A DNA stretch of 19,810 nucleotides from Stenotrophomonas maltophilia (GTDB lineage Bacteria; Pseudomonadota; Gammaproteobacteria; Xanthomonadales; Xanthomonadaceae): positions 1 through 19,810 of the forward strand of contig DGIP01000225.1 of assembly GCA_002386405.1 (NCBI GenBank), written 5' to 3'. Below, in pieces: positions 13,484 to 19,810 of this stretch. How positions within the stretch are numbered: the stretch's first letter is position 1; each line of letters opens with the position of its first letter. Under the pieces are notes generated by a model that saw nothing but the letters and a program-made list of their open reading frames with translations, was not told where the DNA came from and did not search any database. The translations under genes and the position numbers were made by a program.

Positions 13484-14780
13484 CGGTCTCCTCTTCGGCC
13501 AGCGTGCGCAGCAGCAGCTTGTCCACGCGCGCGCCGTCCAGGTCGACGATCTCGATTCGCCAGCCGGCCCAGTCGAAGTACTCCCCGGCATGCGGGATGC
13601 GGCCGAAGTAGTGGATGCACATGCCGGCCAGCGTGTAGTAGTCGCCGTCCTCGGCATCGGGCAGTTCGGCATTGCCCATCAGTTCGCGCAGGTCTTCGAT
13701 CGACAGCGAGCCATCTACCAGCAGCGAGCCGTCTTCGCGGGTCACCACCAGCGCGTCCTCGTCGACGTTCTCCACCGACTGCATGCGGCCGACCACCGCG
13801 CCCATCAGGTCGCTGATGGTCACCAGGCCCTGGATCTCGCCGTACTCGTCCACCACCAGCGCCATCGACTGCTGTTCCTCGCGGAAGATCTCCAGCAGTT
13901 TCATCGCATGGGTGGATTCGGAGACATACAGCGGTTCACGCAACTGCTGGAACAGCGAGTGCTCATCGCGCACCAGGCGGGTGACCAGGCTCTTGACCTC
14001 GAGCACGCCGACGATGTCCTGGTCGTTGCCGCGGAACACCGGGTAGCGCGAGAACTCATGCTCGCGCATGGCGGCCAGGTTCTTCTCCACATCGGCCTGG
14101 GTATCCAGCCAGGCAATCCGGTTGCGCGGGGTCATCAGGCTGTCGGCGGTACGGTCGCCCAGGCGCATCACGCGGTTCATCATGTCGCGCTCGTGCGCGT
14201 CGATCACGCCGGCCTCGTGGCTTTCGGCCACCAGCATGCGGATCTCTTCTTCCGTCACCGTCGCGGCCTCGTCATTGCCCAGGCCCAGCAGGCGCAGGAC
14301 CAGCCGGGTGGTCTTGGACAGCAGCCAGACGAACGGGAAGGCCAGCTTGGCCAGCCAGCTCATCGGCAGGGCCACCAGTCCGGCGATGTCCTCCGAGCGG
14401 GTCAGCGCCAGGCGCTTGGGCACCAGTTCGCCGAAGATCAGCGTGACAAAGGTGATCAGGGTGACGGCCAAGCCCTTGCCGACCAGTTCGGCATGGCCAA
14501 AGCCAGGCATCAGGCTCTTGATCCAGATGGCAATGGCCTCGCCGATGGCGTCGCCGCCGAGCAGGCCGGTCAGCACGCCGATCACGGTGATGCCGATCTG
14601 CACGGTGGAGAGAAAGCTTTCGGGCTTCTCGGACAGCTCCAGCGCCTTCGCGGCGCGCTTGGAGGTGCCGGCCATCTGCTTCAGGCGGCTCTTGCGCGAG
14701 GTCATGACCGACATCTCGGACATGGCAAAGAACCCGTTGAGCAGGATCAGGGCGAAAACAAGCAGGATCAGTTCAAACAC
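13467..14780 (-). CDS. CNNM/CorC-HlyC family protein (DUF21 plus CBS domains)
   Basis: A 437-residue haemolysin-family protein, a group now linked to Mg2+/Co2+ or polyamine efflux. The DUF21 membrane domain (about 1-190) includes LNGFFAMSEMSVMTSRKSRL, STVQIGITVIGVLTGLLGG and FVTLIFGELVPKRLAL. Two CBS domains (about 210-330) follow, with DSLMTPRNRIAWLD and MALVVDEYGEIQGLVTISDL. The C-terminal transporter-associated domain (about 345-430) has DGSLLVDGSLSIEDL and YYTLAGMCIHYFGRIP. The start is GTG at 14780, with GGGGA 9 nt upstream; homology starts there. It is the first gene of an operon with the ExoD gene. The minus-strand TAAGAT at 14917-14912 is a possible -10. Confidence 0.94.
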   Translation of the reverse strand: MFELILLVFALILLNGFFAMSEMSVMTSRKSRLKQMAGTSKRAAKALELSEKPESFLSTVQIGITVIGVLTGLLGGDAIGEAIAIWIKSLMPGFGHAELVGKGLAVTLITFVTLIFGELVPKRLALTRSEDIAGLVALPMSWLAKLAFPFVWLLSKTTRLVLRLLGLGNDEAATVTEEEIRMLVAESHEAGVIDAHERDMMNRVMRLGDRTADSLMTPRNRIAWLDTQADVEKNLAAMREHEFSRYPVFRGNDQDIVGVLEVKSLVTRLVRDEHSLFQQLREPLYVSESTHAMKLLEIFREEQQSMALVVDEYGEIQGLVTISDLMGAVVGRMQSVENVDEDALVVTREDGSLLVDGSLSIEDLRELMGNAELPDAEDGDYYTLAGMCIHYFGRIPHAGEYFDWAGWRIEIVDLDGARVDKLLLRTLAEEETDELTG

Positions 14781-14891
14781 GGGCGTCGTCCCCGGTTGGT
14801 GGCAGGGAGGGCGTGTTCAAGCGCGGGCGGCTACCGGGCCAGGTCAAGCCTGGCGGGCGCGGCGGGGGATAAGGGTCGTCGTCCATAGAGT

Positions 14892-14905
14892 GCACCCGAA
14901 GGTGC
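14892..14905 (-). promoter_or_regulatory. UUCG tetraloop hairpin in the probable leader of the CNNM gene
   Basis: On the minus strand the sequence is GCACC-TTCG-GGTGC, a 5-bp stem closed by the extra-stable C(UUCG)G loop. It would lie in the 5' leader if transcription starts near 14905. No T-run follows, so it is not a terminator. Confidence 0.35.
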
Positions 14906-15012
14906 CCGCGCATCTTAACAAAAGCCGGGGGGAGGGGTGCAAACAGGGTCGTTCAGGTGGCCCGGTGGCAGTGTGAAGATGACGGGAGTACCCGGATTGG
15001 ACATCAAACCGT

Positions 15013-15018
15013 CATAAT
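15013..15018 (+). promoter_or_regulatory. Candidate -10 of the DUF47/phosphate transporter operon
   Basis: CATAAT matches TATAAT at five of six positions and predicts a start near 15025 with a 37-nt leader. The upstream TTGGAC (14997-15002) is only 10 nt away, too close for a normal -35. The leader contains the hairpin GCCGTC-N7-GACGGC (15029-15047). Confidence 0.45.
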
Positions 15019-15061
15019 TCCGCCCGGTGCCGTCCTTCCTCGACGGCGAATAGGTTTCTCA

Positions 15062-15688
15062 ATGTTCTCTCTGCAGACCATTTTCGGCTCCGGCAAACAG
15101 TTCTACACCCTGCTGGACGAGGCTGCCCAGGCCGCCCACGACAGCGCCAAGGCGCTGCATTCGATGCTGCGCGACGCCGACCGGCAGCCGGCGCTCGACG
15201 CCTTCAAGCTGGCCCGCCTGCGCGAACGCGCCGCCTCGGACAAGATCAGCCAGGCGCTGGTGGACAGCTTCATGACCCCGATCGAGCGCGAAGACATCGA
15301 AGCGCTGGGCTCGGCGCTGTACAAGATTCCCAAGCAGGTCGAGAAGTTCGCCGACCGCTACTCGCTGGCCACCAAGCACCTGGAACACATCGATTTCGCG
15401 CCGCGCGCGGCGATGCTCGAGCAGGCCGCCAGCGTGGTCGTCGAGATGGTCCACGACCTGCGCAACATGAACCTGGACAAGATGACCGGGCTCAACGAGA
15501 AGCTGCGCGCGCTGGAAAACGAAGCCGACCGCCTGATGCTCGAGCTCTACCGCGACATCTACTCCGGTCGCCTGGACAACCTGCAGATGTTCCTGCTCAA
15601 GGAATTCTTCGAGATCCTGGAAAAGGCCATCGACCGTTGCCGCGAGGCCGGTGTGGTGGCGTACCAGATCGTGCTGAAGAACAGCTGA
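15062..15688 (+). CDS. DUF47/TIGR00153 family PhoU-like protein
   Basis: A 208-residue, almost wholly helical protein of the DUF47 family, related to PhoU. Typical segments are LLDEAAQAAHDSAKALHSML, FMTPIEREDIEALGSALYKIPKQVEKFADRY, MVHDLRNMNLDKMTGLNEKLRALENEADRLMLELY and LKEFFEILEKAIDRCREAGVV. The acidic and glutamate positions resemble the metal sites of PhoU proteins. DUF47 proteins are typically encoded just before PiT transporters and are thought to control or assist them; that is the layout here, with a 13-bp gap. The ATG at 15062 is where family similarity starts and has only a weak TAGG ribosome site. Confidence 0.94.
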   Translation: MFSLQTIFGSGKQFYTLLDEAAQAAHDSAKALHSMLRDADRQPALDAFKLARLRERAASDKISQALVDSFMTPIEREDIEALGSALYKIPKQVEKFADRYSLATKHLEHIDFAPRAAMLEQAASVVVEMVHDLRNMNLDKMTGLNEKLRALENEADRLMLELYRDIYSGRLDNLQMFLLKEFFEILEKAIDRCREAGVVAYQIVLKNS

Positions 15689-15701
15689 CGGACGCCACAG
15701 C

Positions 15702-16823
15702 ATGCTGACCCTCGTTCTGGTGGTGATCCTGGCCGCGCTCGTCTTCGAGTTCATCAACGGCTTCCACGACACCGCCAACTCCATCGCCACCGTGGTGGCG
15801 ACCAAGGTGCTCTCGCCCGGCTGGGCGGTGATGCTCGCGGCCTTCATGAACCTCATCGGCGCCCTGACCGGCACCGCCGTGGCGCTGACCATCGCCTCGG
15901 GCCTGCTCAACACCGGCGTGGTCGACGTGACCCCGCAGGTGATCCTGTGCGCGCTGCTGGGCGGCATCATCTGGAACCTGATCACCTGGTGGAAGGGCCT
16001 GCCGTCGTCGTCCTCGCACGCGCTGATCGGTGGCCTGTGCGGCGCCGGCCTGGCCGCGGCCCACAACAACTGGGACGCGCTGATCTGGTCCGAACGCATC
16101 GGCACCTGGGCGCAGAACAAGGGCCTGCTGTGGAAGGTGTTCCTGCCGATGATCACCTCGCCGATCGCTGGCTTCCTGCTCGGCATCGTAGTGATGCTGC
16201 TGCTGTGGGCGATCATCGCGGCCATGGCCAAGGCCGGTGGCTGGCTGGGCCGCCTGGCCCGCCCGCGCATCGTCAACGCGTTCTTCGGCAAGGCCCAGAT
16301 CGTCTCGGCGGCCTACATGGGCTTTGCCCACGGCCACAACGACGCGCAGAAGACCATGGGCATCATCGCCATGACCCTGATCGGCGCCGAAGCGACCGGC
16401 GCACTGAACGACCTGCCGTCCTGGCTGGCCTTCATGCACCCGGACGCGCACGCCGGTGACGGCATCGCCATGTGGATCGTGCTGACCTGCGCGGTGGTGA
16501 TGGCCGCCGGCACCGCCTCGGGCGGCTGGAAGATCATCAAGACGCTGGGCCACAAGATGGTCAAGCTGCACCCGATCCACGGCTTCGCCGCTGAAACCAG
16601 CTCGGCCACGATCCTGACCCTGGCCGCGCACTTCGGCATGCCGGTGTCGACCACCCACAGCATCTCCACCGCCATCATGGGCGTGGGCTACGCCAAGAAC
16701 CCGCGTTCGCTGCGCTTCGGCGTGATCGAGCGCATCGTCTGGGCCTGGATCCTCACCATCCCGGCGGCCGGCGGCTGCGCCTACCTGATCCTGAAGCTGT
16801 TCGAGCTGTTCGGCTGGACCTGA
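15702..16823 (+). CDS. PiT family inorganic phosphate transporter
   Basis: A 373-residue membrane transporter with about ten to twelve hydrophobic segments. The two family signatures are present as an inverted duplication: FINGFHDTANS (18-27) and AHGHNDAQKTMG (209-220). Further motifs are GLPSSSSHALIGGLCGAG and MPVSTTHSISTAIMGVG, the paired serine-rich re-entrant loops. PiT proteins import metal-phosphate complexes with protons at low affinity. The protein is shorter than E. coli PitA (about 500 residues), as is common for PiT proteins paired with DUF47. It is the second and last gene of the operon, closed by the strong terminator at 16844-16870. Confidence 0.95.
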   Translation: MLTLVLVVILAALVFEFINGFHDTANSIATVVATKVLSPGWAVMLAAFMNLIGALTGTAVALTIASGLLNTGVVDVTPQVILCALLGGIIWNLITWWKGLPSSSSHALIGGLCGAGLAAAHNNWDALIWSERIGTWAQNKGLLWKVFLPMITSPIAGFLLGIVVMLLLWAIIAAMAKAGGWLGRLARPRIVNAFFGKAQIVSAAYMGFAHGHNDAQKTMGIIAMTLIGAEATGALNDLPSWLAFMHPDAHAGDGIAMWIVLTCAVVMAAGTASGGWKIIKTLGHKMVKLHPIHGFAAETSSATILTLAAHFGMPVSTTHSISTAIMGVGYAKNPRSLRFGVIERIVWAWILTIPAAGGCAYLILKLFELFGWT

Positions 16824-16843
16824 TGGTTCTGGTTTGAAACGCG

Positions 16844-16870
16844 AAAAACCCGGCTTCGGCCGGGTTTTTT
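16844..16870 (+). terminator. Strong intrinsic terminator of the phosphate transporter operon
   Basis: AAAAACCCGGC-TTCG-GCCGGGTTTTT is a perfect 11-bp stem with a TTCG tetraloop, running into a T tract. It starts 21 bp after the transporter stop. The A run on the other side would also let it act on leftward transcripts. Confidence 0.95.
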
Positions 16871-16935
16871 GTGTCTGTTGCGTGGTCGCGAAGAGCAGCG
16901 TTTTCATCGCTGCGAGCGGGGCGGCCGACGGGCAG

Positions 16936-17047
16936 CCCCCGACAGATGGTCGCGTGCGGATAGGAAAATCAGACACGCATGGCGTGTCCCTACGCGGCCG
17001 CCGCGCCTGCTGTTGATCTTCCATGGCCACCGACACACTGTCGGGGG
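16936..17047. repeat. Long imperfect palindrome (about 112 bp) enclosing a REP element
   Basis: The outer arms are the perfect 9-bp inverted repeat CCCCCGACA (16936-16944) and TGTCGGGGG (17039-17047). The inner arms are GGAAAATCA (16962-16970) and TGATCTTCC (17014-17022), 8 of 9. A partly matched segment with CGAC lies between them. The REP hairpin at 16972-16993 occupies the middle. This looks like a non-coding composite repeat. Together with 17050-17146 it fills the gap between the transporter terminator and pepQ, where I see no gene. Confidence 0.6.
16972..16993 (-). repeat. GTAG-headed REP element (SMAG type), minus orientation
   Basis: Read on the minus strand: GTAG (16993-16990), one G, then the perfect 7-bp hairpin GACACGC-CAT-GCGTGTC (16988-16972). 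The GTAG head is the same as in the element at 12207, but the stem sequence differs, so it belongs to another subfamily. Confidence 0.75.
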
Positions 17048-17049
17048 TC

Positions 17050-17146
17050 GGCGGGGGCGGGGGTACGGGGGCTTTGCGAAACATGGATGTTTCGCAAGAG
17101 CCCCCAAGGATGGGTTCACGGCGCCCCCCGTACCCCCGCACCCGCC
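17050..17146. repeat. 97-bp double palindrome, G-rich arms with inner TTGCGAAACAT repeat
   Basis: The outer arms (17050-17071 and 17125-17146) are 22-bp inverted repeats with one mismatch, very G-rich on the left and C-rich on the right. The inner arms are TTGCGAAACAT (17074-17084) and ATGTTTCGCAA (17087-17097), a perfect 11-bp repeat around GG. A further CCCCC (17101-17105) can compete with the outer right arm for the left G-run. It is non-coding and could fold as a hairpin or as stacked G-tracts. I know of no named family for it. Confidence 0.65.
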
Positions 17147-17202
17147 GGCCCAGCTCAGACCATGCAGGAACCACCGGCTGTTCGCATAAATACATGAAGC
17201 AG

Positions 17203-17218
17203 CCGGGCAACTGCCCGG
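17203..17218 (-). terminator. Candidate transcription-end hairpin downstream of pepQ
   Basis: CCGGGCA (17203-17209) and TGCCCGG (17212-17218) form a perfect 7-bp stem around 2 nt, 26 bp after the pepQ stop. On the minus strand it is followed by CTGCTTCATGTATTTAT, which is only moderately T-rich, so termination efficiency is uncertain. Confidence 0.4.
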
Positions 17219-17243
17219 ATGCATGGGAAGGCGTCGATCAACG

Positions 17244-18569
17244 TTACGCCTTCGCAAACTCCGGCCGGGTCAGGTTGTCCGCATCGCCGTCGGTGCACAG
17301 CACTTCATCTTCAATGCGGATGCCACCGTAAGGCCGGAAGAAGTCCACGCGGGCCCAGTCGATGCTGTCGCCCTGGCCGCGCTGCTTCACTTCGTCCAGC
17401 AGCATGTCGATGAAGTACACGCCCGGTTCGATGGTGACCACCATGCCCGGTTCCAGTGCGCGGGTCAGGCGCAGGTACGGGTGGCCCTGCGGGCGCTCCA
17501 CGCGGCCGCCGCGGTCGCTGGCAGCGAAGCCGGCCACGTCGTGGACCTGCAGGCCGATCAGGTGGCCCAGCCCGTGCGGGAAGAAGGCCGCGCTGACGCC
17601 GGTCGCCAGCGCCGCTTCCGGCGAGACCTTCAGCACGCCGAAGTCGTTCAGGATGCCCATCAGCGACAGATGCGCATCGATGTGCAGCTGCTTGTAGTCC
17701 ACGCCCGCGCGCACGCCGGCACCCATCGTCTGCTGGGCCGCGTCCACCGCATCGATCATCGCCTGGAACTCGTCGTGGCCCGCGGCCGCATACGTGCGCG
17801 TGATGTCGCTGGCATAGCCGTACGCGCTCGCGCCGGCGTCGATCAGGAAGCTGCGCAGCGGCTGCGGCGCGCTGCGGCCCAGGTCGGTGTAATGCAGCAC
17901 CGCAGCGTGTTCGTTCAGCCCGATGATGTTGCCGTAGGGCAGTTCATTGGCATCTTGGCCGACCGCGCGGCAGTAGGCCATGTGGATCTCGAACTCGCTC
18001 GCACCGGCGCGGAACGCAGCCTCCGCCGCGCGGTGGCCGCGCACGCCCAGCTGCTGGGCCTGGCGCATCAGCGCGATTTCATATGCCGTCTTGTACGCCC
18101 GGTGCCAGTCCAGGTAGTGGATGACCGGCTCGGGGTTGTTCGGCGCGAATGCGCCCAGCGCGCTCTGCGGCTCGCCCAGGATCGCGCAGCGCGCCGCATC
18201 GCGCGGCAGCAGCGCCAGCGCCTCGTCCGGCGTGCGGATGATCTCGATGTCGAAATGGTCCACCCACCAGCCGTTCGGCGCATCCGGCACCACGTGCCAG
18301 TAATCGAACGGCTGGTGGAAGATCACCTTCGGGCGCTGGCCCGGCGTGTACACCACCCAGCTGTTGGGCACCTTGGTCAGCGGCAGCCAGGCCTTGAAGT
18401 TCGGGTTCACCGCATACGGGTAATCGCGGTCGTCGAACGCCTGGTAGTGCAGCGTGCCGCTGGGAATCACCAGGTGGTCGAAGCCGCCGCGCGCCAGCGC
18501 CTCGTCGGCGCGTTGGCACAGCACGCGGACATGATGGGAATACAGGGCGGCGAGGTCGGGCTGGTTCAT
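17244..18569 (-). CDS. pepQ: Xaa-Pro dipeptidase (prolidase) PepQ
   Basis: A 441-residue cytosolic M24B metallopeptidase that cleaves dipeptides with C-terminal proline. Bacterial members also hydrolyse organophosphates. The N-terminal domain (about 1-160) contains PYAVNPNFKAWLPLT, as in E. coli PepQ. The pita-bread catalytic domain carries all five metal ligands: D244 and D255 (FLIDAGASAYGYASDITRT), H336 (FFPHGLGHLIGLQVHD), E381 (TIEPGVYF) and E420 (GIRIEDEV). The spacing is nearly the same as in the 443-residue E. coli enzyme. LNEHAAVLHYT is the usual PepQ signature. The ATG at 18569 fits the family start. The gene lies 82 bp after the PilZ gene on the same strand, with an inverted repeat in the gap, so it may have its own promoter. 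Confidence 0.97.
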   Translation of the reverse strand: MNQPDLAALYSHHVRVLCQRADEALARGGFDHLVIPSGTLHYQAFDDRDYPYAVNPNFKAWLPLTKVPNSWVVYTPGQRPKVIFHQPFDYWHVVPDAPNGWWVDHFDIEIIRTPDEALALLPRDAARCAILGEPQSALGAFAPNNPEPVIHYLDWHRAYKTAYEIALMRQAQQLGVRGHRAAEAAFRAGASEFEIHMAYCRAVGQDANELPYGNIIGLNEHAAVLHYTDLGRSAPQPLRSFLIDAGASAYGYASDITRTYAAAGHDEFQAMIDAVDAAQQTMGAGVRAGVDYKQLHIDAHLSLMGILNDFGVLKVSPEAALATGVSAAFFPHGLGHLIGLQVHDVAGFAASDRGGRVERPQGHPYLRLTRALEPGMVVTIEPGVYFIDMLLDEVKQRGQGDSIDWARVDFFRPYGGIRIEDEVLCTDGDADNLTRPEFAKA

Positions 18570-18604
18570 CGCGGAGGCTCACAGGGCAGTGCGGAATGCA
18601 GCCC

Positions 18605-18623
18605 CTGATTCTGCCGCAATCAG
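18605..18623. promoter_or_regulatory. Inverted repeat upstream of pepQ, possible operator
   Basis: CTGATT-N7-AATCAG lies 36-54 bp before the pepQ ATG. On the minus strand it overlaps CAGAAT, a possible -10. It might be a repressor site, but a palindrome this short can occur by chance. Confidence 0.3.
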
Positions 18624-18635
18624 CCCGTGCGCGCT

Positions 18636-18651
18636 GTGCCGGAACCGGCAC
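18636..18651 (-). terminator. Hairpin directly after the PilZ gene stop
   Basis: GTGCCGG-TT-CCGGCAC on the minus strand is a perfect 7-bp palindrome beginning one base after the TGA of the PilZ gene. There is no T-tract, so it may protect the 3' end or mark Rho-dependent termination rather than be a true intrinsic terminator. Confidence 0.35.
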
Positions 18652-18999
18652 TCACACCGCCGAAGATTCCTCGGCGATCCAGGCGCGCAGCTGTTCGCGG
18701 TGCTCGCGGCTCAGGGTCAGGAAGCGGAAGCCCGCCCACGACTGGCCCGGCGCATTGCTGTGCTCGTTCCACAACAGGTGCGCGCCCACGTCCACCTGCA
18801 CCGGTTGGCCCTGGGGACCCTGGATGGCGAAGCGGAACTGATACAGCGCCTCCGGCGTCATCGGCACCGAACAGATCATCAGCATGCCGGTTTCAGACAC
18901 ATTGCCCAGCCGGCCGATCACCGCCTCGGCCATCATGTCGGTCACCGGCACCTGGTCGGCCACCTCGCGGCGGGGTGCACGGCGGGTGTCGTCGTTCAT
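18652..18999 (-). CDS. PilZ-domain protein (probable cyclic-di-GMP effector)
   Basis: A 115-residue protein made of a single PilZ domain. The two cyclic-di-GMP contact motifs are present: RRAPR (residues 6-10, the RxxxR element) and NVSETG (33-38, the N/DxSxxG element). FRFAIQGPQGQPVQVDVGAHLLWN and AGFRFLTLS are the expected beta-strands. It should therefore bind cyclic-di-GMP and pass the signal to a partner. Its ATG overlaps the TGA of the upstream DUF1631 gene as ATGA, so the two are translationally coupled, and DUF1631 is a natural candidate partner. The stop is followed at once by a hairpin. Confidence 0.88.
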   Translation of the reverse strand: MNDDTRRAPRREVADQVPVTDMMAEAVIGRLGNVSETGMLMICSVPMTPEALYQFRFAIQGPQGQPVQVDVGAHLLWNEHSNAPGQSWAGFRFLTLSREHREQLRAWIAEESSAV

Positions 19000-19810
19000 T
19001 GCTCGGTCTCCGCAGCGGCCGGGGTGCCGGCCAGCGAACGCAGGGTGCGCAGGGTGGCCTGCCAGGCACGATCGATCAGGCGGCTCTTGCCTTCGCTGAC
19101 CAGGCGCGCCTGGCCGTGCGCCATCAGCCGCGCCAGGCTGTCCAGCGAATGCTCGGCCACCTTCTGCCCGCGCGGATTGACGAACAGCGCGTTGTCGGTG
19201 ATCAGGCTGTACCAGGACAGCCGCTGGCGGCGCATGTCGCCCTGCTGGTTGGTGGTGAATTCGAACCACGTGCCGAACGGCAGGGTGCGCAGCTGGCGGT
19301 ACCAGTCTTCCTCGGCCGGGCTGCGCGCCAAGGGCGCCTCGCGCCGTGCTTCGCTGCCTTCGGCCTGCTCGCCCAGCCGGGTGCGCGCACGGATGCGCGC
19401 GGTCAGTTCGGTGCGCGAGCTGCTGTCGTCTTCGCCGCCCGGGGTGGACAGCCGGCGCGCGATCGCCGCCGCTTCGTCCTGGTGATAGCCCACCTGCAGC
19501 AGCGCCGCTTCGACCTGCTCGCCGAGCTGGGTATCACTCTCGGCGCTGCCGGGCGGCTGGCAGGTGACCTCGGCGATGCGTGCGGTTTCCTGCTCGCGCG
19601 CCTGCCATTGTTCGGAGCCTTCGCCGCTGCGCAGCAGGGTCAGGGTCAGCACGTCCGACCAGGCCTGCTTGAGCAGGGCCTGCACGAACCGGGGCGGCGC
19701 GGCCTGCGCGCACAGCTGTTCGATGCTGGCGCCGGCCTGCTGCTTGGCCGATTCCAGGCGTTCCTTGCCGCGCGCCGCTTCCACGTGGCGGCGCTCGGCC
19801 AGCTCGGCCT
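18996..19810 (-). CDS. DUF1631 family protein, C-terminal part, cut by the window edge
   Basis: The open frame has no stop up to the right edge, so at least 271 codons of a larger protein are visible. Residues such as FVQALLKQAWSDVLTLTLLRSGEGSEQWQ, then SLARSPAEEDWYRQLRTLPFGTWFEF, RQRLSWYSLITDNALFVNPRGQKVAEHSLDSLARLMAHGQARLVSEGKSRLIDRAWQATL, resemble the C-terminal half of DUF1631 proteins. These are large, mostly helical and often annotated wrongly as thymidine phosphorylase. The late SLITDNALFVNPRGQKV segment looks like a small beta domain. The function is unknown. The ATGA overlap with the PilZ gene suggests a shared role in cyclic-di-GMP signalling. A GTG at 19784 is in frame but is not the true start. 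Confidence 0.8.
   Translation of the reverse strand, partial: AELAERRHVEAARGKERLESAKQQAGASIEQLCAQAAPPRFVQALLKQAWSDVLTLTLLRSGEGSEQWQAREQETARIAEVTCQPPGSAESDTQLGEQVEAALLQVGYHQDEAAAIARRLSTPGGEDDSSSRTELTARIRARTRLGEQAEGSEARREAPLARSPAEEDWYRQLRTLPFGTWFEFTTNQQGDMRRQRLSWYSLITDNALFVNPRGQKVAEHSLDSLARLMAHGQARLVSEGKSRLIDRAWQATLRTLRSLAGTPAAAETEQ

Noticed and set aside
13416..14888. A 490-codon plus-strand open frame opposite the CNNM gene
   Set aside because: It is Gln/His/Ala rich without domains; the minus-strand gene has clear DUF21 and CBS motifs.
16904..17257. A 117-codon minus-strand frame over the palindromic repeats before pepQ
   Set aside because: The frame reads straight through inverted repeats and a REP element and has no ribosome site, so it is a repeat artefact.
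17223..18608. A 461-codon plus-strand open frame
   Set aside because: It is the exact antisense of pepQ, whose five metal ligands are all in place.

Overview
The window looks like chromosomal DNA from a Xanthomonadaceae bacterium, most likely Stenotrophomonas or a close relative. The evidence is uniformly high GC with strong GC3 bias, house-keeping genes of xanthomonad type, and two GTAG-headed REP hairpins (12207-12230 on +, 16972-16993 on -) of the kind described as SMAG elements in S. maltophilia. I see no phage, insertion sequence, integron or CRISPR array. Gene packing is tight: several neighbours overlap by 4 bp, and two convergent pairs share their stop codons.

Left part (1-4989). A leftward pair encodes a two-helix membrane protein and the start of the cytochrome oxidase assembly protein CcoG. 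Facing it, rightward, are a group III truncated haemoglobin and hemN (oxygen-independent haem synthesis). A perfect FNR/Anr box (669-682) lies between the two directions, and a second near-perfect box (1142-1155) lies in front of hemN, so this is a low-oxygen respiration and haem module. tRNA-Leu(UAA) follows on the minus strand, then a glutathione S-transferase joined to a TraB/GumN-family exported protein, then a BLUF blue-light sensor.

Middle (4990-12203). Between the BLUF gene and a TviB-type UDP-sugar dehydrogenase sits a probable small RNA of about 116 nt (5041-5156) with a promoter-like -10, a closed multi-helix fold and a strong intrinsic terminator. A 21-codon ORF then overlaps the dehydrogenase start by ATGA. 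Next are a membrane-anchored glutamate-synthase-like flavoprotein, and on the minus strand an FKBP lipoprotein plus an HI0933-type flavoprotein. A small DUF6164-like protein, a TrhO-type tRNA hydroxylase and a luciferase-like monooxygenase follow on the plus strand.

Right part (12204-19810). A pyridoxamine-phosphate-oxidase-fold stress protein converges on an ExoD/CNNM-haemolysin pair. A DUF47 (PhoU-like) plus PiT phosphate transporter operon ends at a textbook terminator. About 210 bp of nested long palindromes follow, then pepQ, a PilZ protein and a DUF1631 protein cut by the window edge, all on the minus strand.

The most notable points are the unidentified small RNA, the paired FNR boxes placed about 41.5 bp from two start codons, repeated -10/6-nt/ATG arrangements that imply leaderless mRNAs, and the large palindromes around the REP element.
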